A DNA stretch of 64,000 bases from Ostreococcus mediterraneus. Taxonomy: Eukaryota; Chlorophyta; Mamiellophyceae; Mamiellales; Bathycoccaceae. Below the pieces are notes generated by a model. That model worked only from the letters and a program-made list of their open reading frames with translations. It ran no database searches and had not been told where the DNA came from. Of this stretch, positions 38,390 through 48,085 are shown piece after piece. Where the stretch lies: contig WMKK01000008.1 in NCBI GenBank assembly GCA_012295225.1, positions 372,001-436,000 on the forward strand. Reading direction: 5' to 3'. Each line of letters opens with the position of its first letter. Positions within the stretch are counted from its first letter, which is position 1. The position numbers and the translations under genes were made by a program.

Positions 38390-40191
38390 ATGAGTTTGAA
38401 ATCCGTCAACCCCAATGCCGAAGTCATGAACCGCGACGCGGCGTTATTCATGAACATCAACGCCGCCAAAGGTTTGCAGGATGTGATGAAGACAAACTTG
38501 GGACCAAAGGGGACGATTAAGATGCTCGTCGATGGTGCTGGAGGTGCGTTTTCGTGCCGACGCGGATGAGCACTCGCGATGAATGTTGTGTTTGTGCGAT
38601 GCGTGCATCGTCGTCGACGCGCGACTGGCGTTCTGTGGGGCGAAAGAGACGCTTTCTCGCGTGCGCGCGATCGTAAAGATCTGTGGTTGGTTTGGTTTGA
38701 CTCGCGTTGACTGATGATTAATTGTTTGATGTTCGTGTAGGGTTGAAATTGACCAAGGATGGCAACGTGCTTTTGCGAGAGATGCAAATACAGAACCCGA
38801 CGGCGGTGATGATTGCGCGCACCGCGGTGGCGCAAGATGATATCACGGGTGACGGGACGACGACGAGCGTGTTGGTGATTGGAGAAATGTTGAAACAAGC
38901 CGAACGATACTTGAATGAAGGTTTGCACCCGCGAGTGTTAGTCGAAGGTTTTGATGCGGCGAAGCGTGCATCGTTACAATTTCTTGCGGAATTTAAGCGT
39001 GAGGCGCCAGGAATGGAGGCGCCTGATCGTGAATTATTGTTGTGCGTCGCGCGCACCGCGTTGCGCACCAAGCTTCGCGAAGAGTTGGCGGATAGGTTGA
39101 CCACAATTGTCGTCGATGCGGTGTTGTGCATTGGCAAGCCGGATCAGCCGATTGATTTACACATGGTTGAAATCATGACGATGAAGCATCAAACAGATAA
39201 CGAGACGAAATTGGTGCAAGGTTTAGTGCTCGATCACGGCACGAGACATCCAGACATGAAGAAGCACGTGGACGACGCGTACGTGTTGACGTGCAACATC
39301 AGCTTAGAGTATGAACGTTCGGAAGTGAATTCGACGTTTATGTATACGGATGCGGAGCAGCGCGAGAAGATGGTGGCGGCAGAACGCGAGTACACGGATG
39401 AGACGGTCCGGAAGATCATCGCCTTGAAGAACAAGGTGTGCGACGGCAACGACAAGGGCTTTGTTGTCATCACGCAAAAGGGTATCGATCCAATCTCCCT
39501 CGACATGCTCTGCAAGGCAGGTATCATCGGTCTTCGTCGCGCTAAGCGCAGAAACATGGAACGTCTCGTGCTCGCGTGTGGCGGTCAATGCATCAACTCT
39601 GTCGAGGAGCTCTCGCCTGAAATTTTGGGCAAAGCCGGCGAAGTGTATGAGTACGTTTTAGGTGATGATAAGTACACATTTGTAGAGAAGGTGGAGAATC
39701 CGACGTCGTGTACGATTTTGTTGAAAGGTTCGAATGACCACACGATTTCGCAGTTGAAAGATGCGGTGAGAGATGGCTTGCGCGCGGTGAAGAACGTCTT
39801 GACGGACAAGGGCGTGGTGCCCGGCGCGGGGGCGTTTGAGGTTGCGCTCTACAAGCACCTTAATGACGTCTGTAAGAAGACAGTCGAGGGCCGTGCGAAG
39901 CGTGGAGTGGAGGCTTTCGCAGATGCGATGTTGGTTATCCCGAAGACGCTCGCGGAGAACAGTGGTTACGACGCCCAGGATGCGATTATTGCCATGCAAG
40001 AAGAGTTTGACCGGGGCAACGTCGTTGGGTTTGATATCACCACCGGCGAACCGTTCGATCCAGTCATGAACGGTATCTACGATAACTACCTCGTGAAACA
40101 ACAAATCTTGCACTCGGCTCCCATCATTGCCACTCAATTGTTGCTCACGGATGAAGTCCTCCGCGCAGGGGTGAACATGCGCAAACGATAA
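38390..40191 (+). CDS. CCT6: Chaperonin CCT subunit zeta, two exons
   Basis: This is a subunit of the cytosolic TRiC/CCT chaperonin that folds actin and tubulin. Exon 1 (38390-38543) encodes [12 protein letters not shown] to KMLVDGAG; a 197-base intron (38544-38740, donor GTGCGT, acceptor TGTAG) follows; exon 2 resumes [17 protein letters not shown]. The joined reading [25 protein letters not shown], with [12 protein letters not shown] next, is the group II chaperonin ATP site, and the sequence around EMQIQNPTA matches CCT6. Total length is 534 residues, normal for the subunit. The intron falls in the ATP-binding loop. It converges on the fibrillin gene with 63 bases between the stops. Confidence 0.94.
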
Positions 40192-40254
40192 AACATTTTA
40201 GAAAATCAATAGATCTGCAGTAGTAATGAGCTACGTCTAAAGCTAAAATTTCGT

Positions 40255-41193
40255 TCATGCGCGCGTAAAAATATACACGCCGCCGGCAGCGGCGCGACCG
40301 ACTAACACATCTTCGTCGCAGTACGTCAAGTGGTACGTGCCGACCGCTGCGCCTTGCGAGCCACCACCAATCGAAGTCAAAGCCCCACGTAACGGGAACT
40401 TCAACTCCAACTCTTTGATGAATAGCAATACCTGGTGGTTCAAAGTTCCACGAGGTAGCAACGCGGGCGCTAACAACGTCTCTGCAAATGATGAGATGGA
40501 AATCTCGCTCACCTGCACCTCTTGAAACGTCAACGCCAAGCGGCGGCGACCGACGTCTTCAAACGACGCCTGCACGCGCAGACCAACGCCACCAGGCTCA
40601 CCCGGTTTCGCCGCTGACAACAAAAATGGCACGGACAATCGAATTTCATTCACAATTCCGGTATTCGTACCATTCGCGCAGCCGAAACTTTGAAAGATAT
40701 CGCCCACCTCGGGTACACCAAACCGTTGCGACGCAATTAACAACCCAAGCACATCCGCCGCATTCGTGTACGCCAACCTCCATTTCCCATCCAACATATC
40801 AAAATCCAACGTTTCGCTCGAATTCAAACGCTCGAGCACGCCTTGCGCGGTATCAATCTCTCGCCTATCGCTCGACGTCGCCAACGCGCCTCGATACGTC
40901 CCGGCGATAGCCTCTAACAACCTCGCCTTGGCGTCCCGTCGCGCGCTCGCCTCGCCCCCATCACGCGCACCGGTGGTCGTTGACGTCGTCATCGACGCCG
41001 ACGCCGACGTGCGCGACGGCGAATCCTCGCTCGCGTCATCCGTGGCTCGCGTCTGTATCCCACGACGCCTCGACGTGTGCGGCGCTGACGACGTCACGCA
41101 TCCTCGTTCGGAACCTCCACGACGTCCCACGACGCGCGCGCGCGCCGTCGCGCGCACCGGTACCAAGCACGCACTCATTATCGCCTGTTGCAT
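40255..41193 (-). CDS. Plastid lipid-associated protein (PAP/fibrillin)
   Basis: Fibrillins coat plastoglobules or associate with thylakoids and bind lipophilic molecules. With ATG at 41193 the protein has 312 residues. The first 85 or so, Arg/Ser/Thr/Ala-rich, look like a chloroplast transit peptide. The PAP domain follows: AKARLLEAIAGTYRG, LDGKWRLAYTNA, FEDVGRRRLALTFQEV, PRGTLNHQVLLF and the last strand LTYCDEDVLVGRAAAGGVYIF, which matches the family's LxitYLDedLRIgR...vFvf end. The frame is open to an ATG at 41301, less likely because the divergent gene starts at 41328. Confidence 0.85.
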   Translation of the reverse strand: MQQAIMSACLVPVRATARARVVGRRGGSERGCVTSSAPHTSRRRGIQTRATDDASEDSPSRTSASASMTTSTTTGARDGGEASARRDAKARLLEAIAGTYRGALATSSDRREIDTAQGVLERLNSSETLDFDMLDGKWRLAYTNAADVLGLLIASQRFGVPEVGDIFQSFGCANGTNTGIVNEIRLSVPFLLSAAKPGEPGGVGLRVQASFEDVGRRRLALTFQEVQVSEISISSFAETLLAPALLPRGTLNHQVLLFIKELELKFPLRGALTSIGGGSQGAAVGTYHLTYCDEDVLVGRAAAGGVYIFTRA

Positions 41194-41327
41194 GCGACGC
41201 GTCGTTCGATGACGCACGTACGCGTCGATCAATGCGGGTAAGCTGCGGATCCAAATGTTCAGCCGATGAAAGCTTGATTTTTTCGCGAAATTAATCGGCA
41301 TTCACCAGCGCGCGTCAACGACGAGCG

Positions 41328-42158
41328 ATGTCGACGAGTCGGTCCAATCGCGGCGCGTCCACGGCGAACGCGTTGCGTAACGCCGATGACGTCAGCGCGA
41401 GATTGTCGAACACGCGCACGGCGACGATGCAAGCGGTGGAGCTCACGGAACGCGCGCTGCGATCCTTCAAGGAGGACGAGACGGGACACAACGGTGGACG
41501 CGGGGGCGCTCGCGCGGGGGCGCCGCTGAGGGATGTTGACGATAACGATGGCGATGCGGATGCTGCGTTGACGTCGCTGGTGAGGCAGTTGGAGTCGTTC
41601 TCAGAGAAACGAACGGGAGCGTCTCGCGGTGGGAAAGGTAGCGGAGGCGGACGGGCGGATAAATGGAGCACGCGTTCGATCGGGGGAGGCGATGACGACA
41701 TCGCTGGAGGTGATGAAAACTCATTGGTTGGATATTCGATCATGTATGGCTCGACGGTGGATGACGGCGCGTCGGTGGCGGATATGGATGACTTACAGAG
41801 CGAGTATTCGGTGGACTTGTCCACCGTGGCATCGACGAGAAATCGAGAGCACGGCACGATCGGCAGCGTGAATGGGCGAATCAGCGCCGTGAGTGATAGT
41901 TTAAACTTTTCCAAGCAACGTTTGAACGAAAGCATCGCTGCGTTAGAAGCCGAGGTGGGCGCGACGAATGACTTTGAACAGTTTAAAGACGACGGCATGC
42001 CAGTCGTTGGCAACACAAAAACAGGCCAACCCGTGATTGACATGTTCGCCTCTGAAAACGCAGCGACGCGTAAGAAAACAGTGCCGGCGGCGGAGTATAG
42101 TCCAATGATGAAATCGCTCACCGGATTTTTTGGCTGCTGCTCGACGCGCGGAGCGTGA
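41328..42158 (+). CDS. Unidentified acidic protein with Cys-Cys tail
   Basis: I do not recognise this 276-residue protein. The N-terminus has a helical segment (ADDVSARLSNTRTATMQAVEL), followed by a long Gly/Asp/Ser-rich, probably disordered middle. Near the C-terminus a short helix (LNFSKQRLNESIAALEAEVG) is coiled-coil-like, and the end reads MMKSLTGFFGCCSTRGA. The aromatic FF followed by two Cys near the terminus could be a palmitoylation site, so membrane association is possible. Codon use matches neighbouring genes, so I think it is real. Its start lies 134 bases from the divergent fibrillin start. Confidence 0.62.
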   Translation: MSTSRSNRGASTANALRNADDVSARLSNTRTATMQAVELTERALRSFKEDETGHNGGRGGARAGAPLRDVDDNDGDADAALTSLVRQLESFSEKRTGASRGGKGSGGGRADKWSTRSIGGGDDDIAGGDENSLVGYSIMYGSTVDDGASVADMDDLQSEYSVDLSTVASTRNREHGTIGSVNGRISAVSDSLNFSKQRLNESIAALEAEVGATNDFEQFKDDGMPVVGNTKTGQPVIDMFASENAATRKKTVPAAEYSPMMKSLTGFFGCCSTRGA

Positions 42159-42395
42159 AAAGCCACTGGCTGATGGACGGACTCTCGCATGTATGCCACG
42201 CTCTACTTTTTGTACACCTACTACGGATCACGACACCACCTGCGCGCCGCGCGCATTACCGCCTCACATATAACTATTAATATTCATACACAGTACTCTA
42301 CTAGTATACTTGTACCAGTACAACAATGTCTTGCGCATCCACAATACAGTGCGTGCGTAGCCGTCGGCTCCGCTCCAAAACGTGCCTCTCGGGCC

Positions 42396-43547
42396 ATGTC
42401 CACCACGCACGTCTCCATGCGTGCCGCCATCGCTGGGGCGTTCTCTCGCCCACAACTCACGAATCGCATGCGTTGCCAACGCATCGTCCGCTCGCGCGCG
42501 TTGACCACAACGTCAGCGGCGGCGAAATCGCTCACTCTCACCAAGCCCGATGACTGGCACTTGCACGTGCGGGACGCGAGCAAGTTATCCGACGTTGTTC
42601 CGTTCACCAGCGCCACGTTCGCCCGGGCGTTGATCATGCCGAATCTCACCCCTCCTGTGCGTACGGCCGAGGACGCCAAGGAGTACAGAGACATGATCAC
42701 GCGCGCTGCACACGATGGGTTTGAGGCGCACATGACGTTGTATTTGACAGACAACACCACGCCGGCGCAAGTAGAAGCGGCAAAAGCGTGCGGTTTCGTT
42801 CGTGGATATAAACTCTACCCGGCAGGGGCGACGACCAATAGTGAGTATGGAGTGACTGACGTTCGCAAGGTGAAGGATACGATTAAGAAGATTTCCGAGC
42901 TCGGCCTGACGTTGCAAGTCCACGGGGAGGTGACGCACGCGAGTGTAGACGTGTTCGATAGAGAAGCGAAATTTATCGAGGAAGTTTTGATTCCTTTGTT
43001 AGATTCGGCGCCTGAGTTACGAGTGGTGATGGAACACATCACAACACGCGATGCAGCAGAGTTCGTAGCCAGCGCACCGGCGAACATTGGGGCGACAATT
43101 ACTCCGCAACACGTGTTGTTCAACCGCAACGCCTTGTTCAAGGGTGGTTTACGACCGCACTTTTATTGCTTGCCTATCTTAAAACGCGAAGAACATCGCG
43201 AAGCAGTACTCGCTGCCGCGACGAGTGGGAGTAAGAAGTTTTTCCTGGGCACAGATAGCGCACCTCACCCGAAGGGTGCGAAGGAAAGCGCGTGCGGCTG
43301 TGCAGGCATTTTCTCAGCGCACGCCGCGCTTCCGCTTTACGCCACGGCATTTGAGAGTGTGAACGCCTTGGATAAGCTCGAGGCGTTCGCGTCGCACAAT
43401 GGTGCTGACTTTTATGGCGTCCCAAGAAACACTGGTACGGTGACTTTAGAGAAAAAGTCGTGGACCGTCCCTACAGAGTACAAGTTTGGCGACTCGGTCG
43501 TCGTTCCATTCTACGCCGGCGAAGACATTGAATGGCAAATGGTGTAA
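42396..43547 (+). CDS. PYR4: Dihydroorotase (pyrC type)
   Basis: This enzyme closes carbamoyl-aspartate to dihydroorotate in pyrimidine synthesis. The class II (PyrC-like, monofunctional) form is seen in plants. Zinc ligands are readable: HxH in DDWHLHVRD, the carboxylated Lys in GYKLYPAGAT, His in LQVHGEV, His in VMEHIT, and the catalytic Asp in LGTDSAPH. About 45 Arg/Thr/Ser-rich residues precede the domain and fit a mitochondrial or plastid targeting peptide. I chose ATG 42396; the frame is open up to an ATG at 42189 that would add a less likely extension. It converges on the SDR gene with only 34 bases between the stops. Confidence 0.92.
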   Translation: MSTTHVSMRAAIAGAFSRPQLTNRMRCQRIVRSRALTTTSAAAKSLTLTKPDDWHLHVRDASKLSDVVPFTSATFARALIMPNLTPPVRTAEDAKEYRDMITRAAHDGFEAHMTLYLTDNTTPAQVEAAKACGFVRGYKLYPAGATTNSEYGVTDVRKVKDTIKKISELGLTLQVHGEVTHASVDVFDREAKFIEEVLIPLLDSAPELRVVMEHITTRDAAEFVASAPANIGATITPQHVLFNRNALFKGGLRPHFYCLPILKREEHREAVLAAATSGSKKFFLGTDSAPHPKGAKESACGCAGIFSAHAALPLYATAFESVNALDKLEAFASHNGADFYGVPRNTGTVTLEKKSWTVPTEYKFGDSVVVPFYAGEDIEWQMV

Positions 43548-43581
43548 ATATTGACGGATCATAATTAGAATAGCACATGCA

Positions 43582-44574
43582 TTACAAGTCAAACACTTTG
43601 GAATCCTTTACTCCGCACTCTTTGCAAAAGTCAATGCTCAAATCCCACAACGCAGCGTTCGATTCCGCGTTCTTTGCGCGAGGTGCCATGGCGTCGGCGC
43701 CAAATCCCGCAAACACTTTGGACAAGAGCGGCATCCCAAAGTTGTACGCCATATTTCTATTAATCTTGAACAGCTTGGACATTTTGATAGAAAATGGCAT
43801 GTACAACGACGCCTTCTTGATTGACGGCAAAGACGCGGCGTTCACGCTCGTCATCGCGCCTTGCGCCGGTGTGAGCGCTAAAATCTTAGCCACCGTGCGC
43901 AGCACGGCGTTGTAGTCTCTCCAGATATCGCTATAAACAAACCCCGGATCGGCGGCGGCACAGATAATTTTGTTATCCGGGTACGCCGCATCTAATCGTC
44001 GTTGAAGCTCCACCGTCATCGCCAAGCACGCGAGCTTACTCGACCCGTAGTTACCCTTTGTCTTTGACGCGCCCTTGGTGTAGAAGTGATACTTGTTGGA
44101 CGCAAACCACGTGGTGACGGAGCTCAAAGCCACGACGCGCGCATCTTCCGACGCCAACAATTGCGGTAAGAGCAAGGACGTGAGCATGAAATGTCCCAAG
44201 TAGTTCGTGCCCATGCAAATGTCGTACCCTTGCTTGGTAACCTTGGGCCCGCGGTATCCCGCGCCGGCGTTCAAGCCAGCGTTGTTCACCAAAATGTCAA
44301 GCTTTTTGTACTTTTTGGCAAACTTGGCGGCAAAGTCTTGCACCGACGCGGCATCTGATAAGTCAAGTGCCATCACATCTACATCCTTGGCGCCATTAGA
44401 TGACGCGTACTTGGCCGCATCTCTCGCGCGCTCCACCGAACGACACGCCAAGATCACTTTTGCACCACCATCGGCGAGCATCTTCGCCGTTTGCAAACCA
44501 ATCCCGGTGTTCGAACCGGTGACGACGGCAATTTTACCCGTCAAATTCGTCTTGCATCCCACCTTGAGTCCCAT
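43582..44574 (-). CDS. Short-chain dehydrogenase/reductase (retinol-dehydrogenase-like)
   Basis: A classical-type SDR oxidoreductase. The NAD(P) motif is TGSNTGIG, the NNAG motif is present, and the catalytic residues are Ser in ALSSVTTW and YxxxK in YGSSK; Arg in ACRS after the second strand suggests NADPH preference. Overall it resembles the retinol dehydrogenase/WW-domain oxidoreductase and protochlorophyllide-oxidoreductase-like groups, but it lacks features specific to any one substrate. The start is ATG 44574 (MGLKVGCKTNL). The C-terminal 60 residues (FGMPLLSKVFAGFGADAM...) are conserved-looking. It is divergent from the Nudix gene. Confidence 0.85.
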   Translation of the reverse strand: MGLKVGCKTNLTGKIAVVTGSNTGIGLQTAKMLADGGAKVILACRSVERARDAAKYASSNGAKDVDVMALDLSDAASVQDFAAKFAKKYKKLDILVNNAGLNAGAGYRGPKVTKQGYDICMGTNYLGHFMLTSLLLPQLLASEDARVVALSSVTTWFASNKYHFYTKGASKTKGNYGSSKLACLAMTVELQRRLDAAYPDNKIICAAADPGFVYSDIWRDYNAVLRTVAKILALTPAQGAMTSVNAASLPSIKKASLYMPFSIKMSKLFKINRNMAYNFGMPLLSKVFAGFGADAMAPRAKNAESNAALWDLSIDFCKECGVKDSKVFDL

Positions 44575-44659
44575 GTTGCGCGCGGTTCGTATGCGTCGAT
44601 CAGTGGAGGGTGTGTGCGAATGGATATACTCGTGCACTTTTTATACGGAAAGCATCTTG

Positions 44660-45313
44660 ATGCACCTTTCGTGCGTCACACGCGGTCGCGCGATGAAGCG
44701 GCACCACCACTACGAAACTGGCACGTACAAGCCATCAGTGTCGTTCGTTCCCGCGGATGAGTACGCGCGCGCGCTGGATATCCTCGTCAAAGGGTGCGTG
44801 GACATTCTTTTGACGGACGAGAGCCGACAGCGCGTGATTCTTGGTTTGCGTAAACACGAGCCCGCGATGGGAGACTGGTGGTACATCGGTGGACGCATGC
44901 GATGCGGAGAGACGATAGAAGAAACTGCAGTGAGACACGTGAAGCGAGATATCGGTGTCGAGCTCGACCCGTCGAGATTTAAGTTTGTGTGTTCGAGCAC
45001 GATGTGCTGGGAGTTTCGCGTGCAGGCGCCGACTGGAAACGGGACGTGCGATTTAGGTGTCGTTATGACGGCGGCGTTGACGGAAGACGAAATATCTAGA
45101 TGGAAAATATGCGAACTCGAGTACGTGGAGCAAAAGTTCTGCAACGTGGCGGATGTCATCGCAGATGACACGCTGCCAGCGGCTATCCGCAATAGCGCGA
45201 AAAAAATGGTGTTTTGTGAGCGCGAGGACGCCGTGTTTGAAGCTGTGCGCGCGGATAAAAGCGACGCGGAGATTGCTGCGTTGGCACGAGCGGCATTTGC
45301 ATTTAGCATGTAA
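44660..45313 (+). CDS. Nudix hydrolase with altered Nudix box (GDP-mannose hydrolase-like)
   Basis: The start ATG is 44660 or, 11 codons later, 44693 (MKRHHHYETG). The Nudix region reads GGRMRCGETIEETAVRHVKRDIGVEL. The Gly and the first Glu of Gx5Ex7REUxEExGU are kept, but RE is RH and the EE pair that binds metal is RD. The same kind of altered box (GGRVxxxETLExAxxRL) is known in GDP-mannose mannosyl hydrolase (GDPMH), whose layout, with WWYIGGR before the box, this protein shares. So a sugar-nucleotide substrate is possible, though activity is not certain. The C-terminal 55 residues are helical and Ala-rich. Confidence 0.75.
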   Translation: MHLSCVTRGRAMKRHHHYETGTYKPSVSFVPADEYARALDILVKGCVDILLTDESRQRVILGLRKHEPAMGDWWYIGGRMRCGETIEETAVRHVKRDIGVELDPSRFKFVCSSTMCWEFRVQAPTGNGTCDLGVVMTAALTEDEISRWKICELEYVEQKFCNVADVIADDTLPAAIRNSAKKMVFCEREDAVFEAVRADKSDAEIAALARAAFAFSM

Positions 45314-45578
45314 CTCGCGTTGTTGTTGCGTAGACAAGTGTTTAATTCTAGCTTTCATCTTTCTCCGACGTCTTTTGCACCTTCGCTCTGTGCTTGCATT
45401 ATACACCGCCGTATTTCGATGTATGTGGCGTACGAGTGTGTAGTTGTGCACGATGTGCGTGGTTTATGTCAGCAAATGTTGCGTCTTCTTATTAAGCGTC
45501 TACGTCTAACGTTTGTGGAATGAATTTTTATACAGCGTTGTCTACTCGTTGCGTCGCTTTCTCTGAAGAGAAAAGGAA
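45314..45578. other. Convergent intergenic stretch, Nudix and ELIP-like genes
   Basis: This 265-base region between the stops of the Nudix gene and ELIP-like copy A contains the conserved 3' flank of the ELIP-like gene (TGCGTCTTCTTATTAAGC near 45479 and TACAGCG near 45531), repeated beside copy B. No gene is seen. Confidence 0.55.
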
Positions 45579-46455
45579 TTAGAAGAGGGCAGAGCCGTTG
45601 ATGAACTTCTCAGCGATCGGAAGCGCAACGAGGCCAATCATGGAGGCACGGCCGTTGATCATTTCCGCGTTCGGGCTGAACGGACCGAAAGCCTTCGGTT
45701 CTTCGCTCAAGCCGTTCGGGGAGGAGTTTCTCATGGACGGCGCCAAGGACGCGAAGAGCGCGACAAGCGCGACCGGAACAATCATGTAGAAACCGGTGCC
45801 CGCGTACGTGGACGTGCGCACGACGCCATCCGCGAGGGTGATGGAGTGCTCACTGAACACTTGGTGACCAATGCTCGTTTGGCTGCTGAGTTCAGCACCG
45901 AGGGCGAGCATCCAGCCAATCATAGCCGCGCGGCCGTTGATGATTTCAACCGAGCGGGAATCCTTGAAGGCAACCATGACGTTGTCAAACGTAGAGTTAT
46001 CGTTCTTGGCGATCGCACGCGGCGGCATAGCCTTGGCGGCGGAACTGCATGAAGCGAAACAAAAATAATAAAAAATTTTGTTAGTCTCAAATTCATCGTC
46101 GTCGACGTCATCGCTCTCTTCCAAGTAGGTTTACCACCGCGCCGTCGCGTGGTGCCTAAAGTGACGTCACGATGGTACTTTAATCGACACCAATCGCAAC
46201 GTCGTCGTCGTCGCGCGATGCGATGCGCGATCGCTCTCGCACGTACCCTTGCGCGGAAGCAGTCTTTTCGGTGGACATCTTCATCGCTTGTTCGGCCTCG
46301 GTGGTTTCACCAGTCGCCTTCATGCCTTCGTCAGCCTTGGCGTCCGCGCGCACGAGCACGGCACGGGACGCGGATTGCGGGCGGCGCGTCGCAGTGACGG
46401 CAGAGCGGCGGGCGACGACGGTGGTCGACGCAGCGGAAGCGGTGATGGAGAACAT
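45579..46455 (-). CDS. ELIP-like chlorophyll-binding-family protein, copy A, two exons
   Basis: Exon 1 (46455-46247) encodes a transit peptide (MFSITASAASTTVVARR...) and an acidic linker. A 202-base intron (46246-46045, donor GTACGT, acceptor TGCAG, CTAAC branch site 46084-46080) joins in phase to exon 2 (46044-45579). The protein has 224 residues, the same as copy B. Exon 2 has two LHC-type helices with the chlorophyll motif ExxNGRxxM: VEIINGRAAMIGWM and AEMINGRASMIGLVAL, with a third hydrophobic stretch between them (FYMIVPVALVALFASL). This is the three-helix layout of early light-induced proteins, which protect thylakoids under high light. Copy B lies about 1.4 kb away in the same direction. 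Confidence 0.85.
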
Positions 46456-46972
46456 TGTTTGTGTGGAGTGTTTTGTGTGTTTTGTGTTTTGTGCTGACGG
46501 AACGTCGAGCGTGTGCGAGTGCGGAAGTGACGTCGAAGAGCGCGTCGATTCGACTTTTGTGCTCCTTTTAGTGCTTTTTAGCGCGTGGTGACGTCGATTG
46601 GTGACGTCGGCAGCGACGGCGACGGCACCCAGACGTGTTTTAACGACGTCGGCGCACGCGCGGTGTCGAGTGTATTGGTTAGGACGCGCGCGCGACGCGC
46701 GATAGATGGTGCCTCGCGATGAGTCGACGCTGGCGATGGCTCGTGGGCGCGCATCGTGGACGTGGCGCTTTTGGTGGTACCACCGCGCGAAAACACGGTT
46801 GTGCACGCGAACGCCGAGTTGACGTACGAGGATGTTGTCATGCGTGATTATGTGTTCAGCAAAAGTTGCGTCTTCTTATTAAGCATCTACGTCTAACGTT
46901 TCTGGAATTTTTATACAGCGGTGTCTACTCATTCATCACGCTCGCTCTCGAAAAGAGCGAAAAGCGCGACGC
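46456..46972. other. Spacer between tandem ELIP-like genes
   Basis: This 517-base stretch holds the promoter of copy A (three TGACGTC words at 46528-46534, 46589-46595 and 46602-46608) and the 3' flank of copy B. The latter shares more than 40 bases (TGCGTCTTCTTATTAAGC...) with the 3' flank of copy A near 45480. No separate gene is seen. Confidence 0.6.
46528..46608. promoter_or_regulatory. TGACGTC words in the copy A promoter
   Basis: Three TGACGTC words lie 73-153 bases upstream of the start codon of ELIP-like copy A. The motif is the core of bZIP/CRE sites; copy B has the full palindrome TGACGTCA at a comparable distance. Light- or stress-responsive binding is inferred only. Confidence 0.35.
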
Positions 46973-47838
46973 TTAGAAGAGGGCAGAGCCGTTGATGAAC
47001 TTCTCAGCGATCGGAAGCGCAACGAGGCCAATCATGGAGGCACGGCCGTTGATCATTTCCGCATCCGGGTTGAACGGACCGAAAGCTTCCGGCTTTTCGT
47101 TCAAGCCGTTCGGGGAAGACTTCTTGAGCGCCGGCGCCAAGGACGCGACGAGCGCGATGAGCACCGTCGGCACAATCAAAAACAAACCAGAACCCGGGTA
47201 CGTGGACGTCTTCACGACGCCATCCGCGAGGGTGAACGTGCGTTCGTTGAACACTTGATGACCAATGCTGACGTTGTTGTTGATTTCAGCTCCGAGGGCA
47301 ACCATCCAGCCAATCATAGCCGCACGGCCGTTGATGATTTCAACAGCGCGGGAATCCTTGAAGGCAACCATGACAGAATCCAACAAAGAGTTGTCGTTAC
47401 CGAGCGGGGCGGCTTCGGCGACGGAACTGCGTATAACGAAACACAACAAAGAAAAAACTGAACGTCAGTCTCACAGTCATCATCCACGGTGGACGTCACG
47501 CGCCAAACGCATACAACTCACAAACAACACCAGTGACGTCACCACGCGCTTTTTCGCACGCGTGCCCAAGCGCGCATCTTCATCGCTCAATAGTCGCCGT
47601 CGCGATCGCGCACGTACCCATCAGCCGGATCAATCTTGTCGGTGATAATGTTCATCACTTGTTCAGTCTCGGCGGTTTCGCCTTGCGCCTTCCACGCCTC
47701 GTCGGCGCTCGCGAGCGCTTCGCTCACGCTCTTGTCCGCGCGCGCGAGCACGGCGGATCGGGACGCGCGGCGCGGCGCGTTGACGGCGGCGCGGCGGGCG
47801 ACGACGGCAGTCGAAGTAGTAGCGGTGATGGAGAACAT
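46973..47838 (-). CDS. ELIP-like chlorophyll-binding-family protein, copy B, two exons
   Basis: This is the tandem partner of copy A. Exon 1 (47838-47618) encodes MFSITATTSTAVVARR... and a linker ending DPADG. The 191-base intron (47617-47427, donor GTACGT, acceptor CGCAG, CTGAC branch site 47468-47464) splits a Gly codon in the same phase as in copy A. Exon 2 (47426-46973) carries VEIINGRAAMIGWM and AEMINGRASMIGLVAL around a hydrophobic middle helix. The protein has 224 residues. The last 30 codons and the first 3' flank are nearly identical in nucleotide sequence to copy A, while exon 1 has diverged, so the pair may exchange sequence by gene conversion at the 3' end. Confidence 0.85.
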
Positions 47839-47947
47839 TTTTGTGTGTGTGTGTGTGTTTTGTGTGCGGTGCGGTGAGTCGCGCGTGTGCAGAAGTGACG
47901 ACCGATAGGAAGGCACGCGTCGATTCGCGTGCACTTTTTCAGGCGAG

Positions 47948-47955
47948 TGACGTCA
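47948..47955. promoter_or_regulatory. TGACGTCA palindrome in the copy B promoter
   Basis: A perfect TGACGTCA lies 110 bases upstream of the copy B start codon. The same octamer occurs within intron A (46162-46169) and intron B (47534-47541). The bZIP assignment comes from the motif alone. Confidence 0.35.
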
Positions 47956-48085
47956 CCAGGGAACTGGAGGCTGAGAACGCGCGACGAGGCGAGGAGGGAA
48001 GGAAATGGATGGTGGAGAATGGAAGCACACAAAAATAATAAAAATAATAATAAAAGTTGGAAATGATTGCGCTGCGAGAATATGT

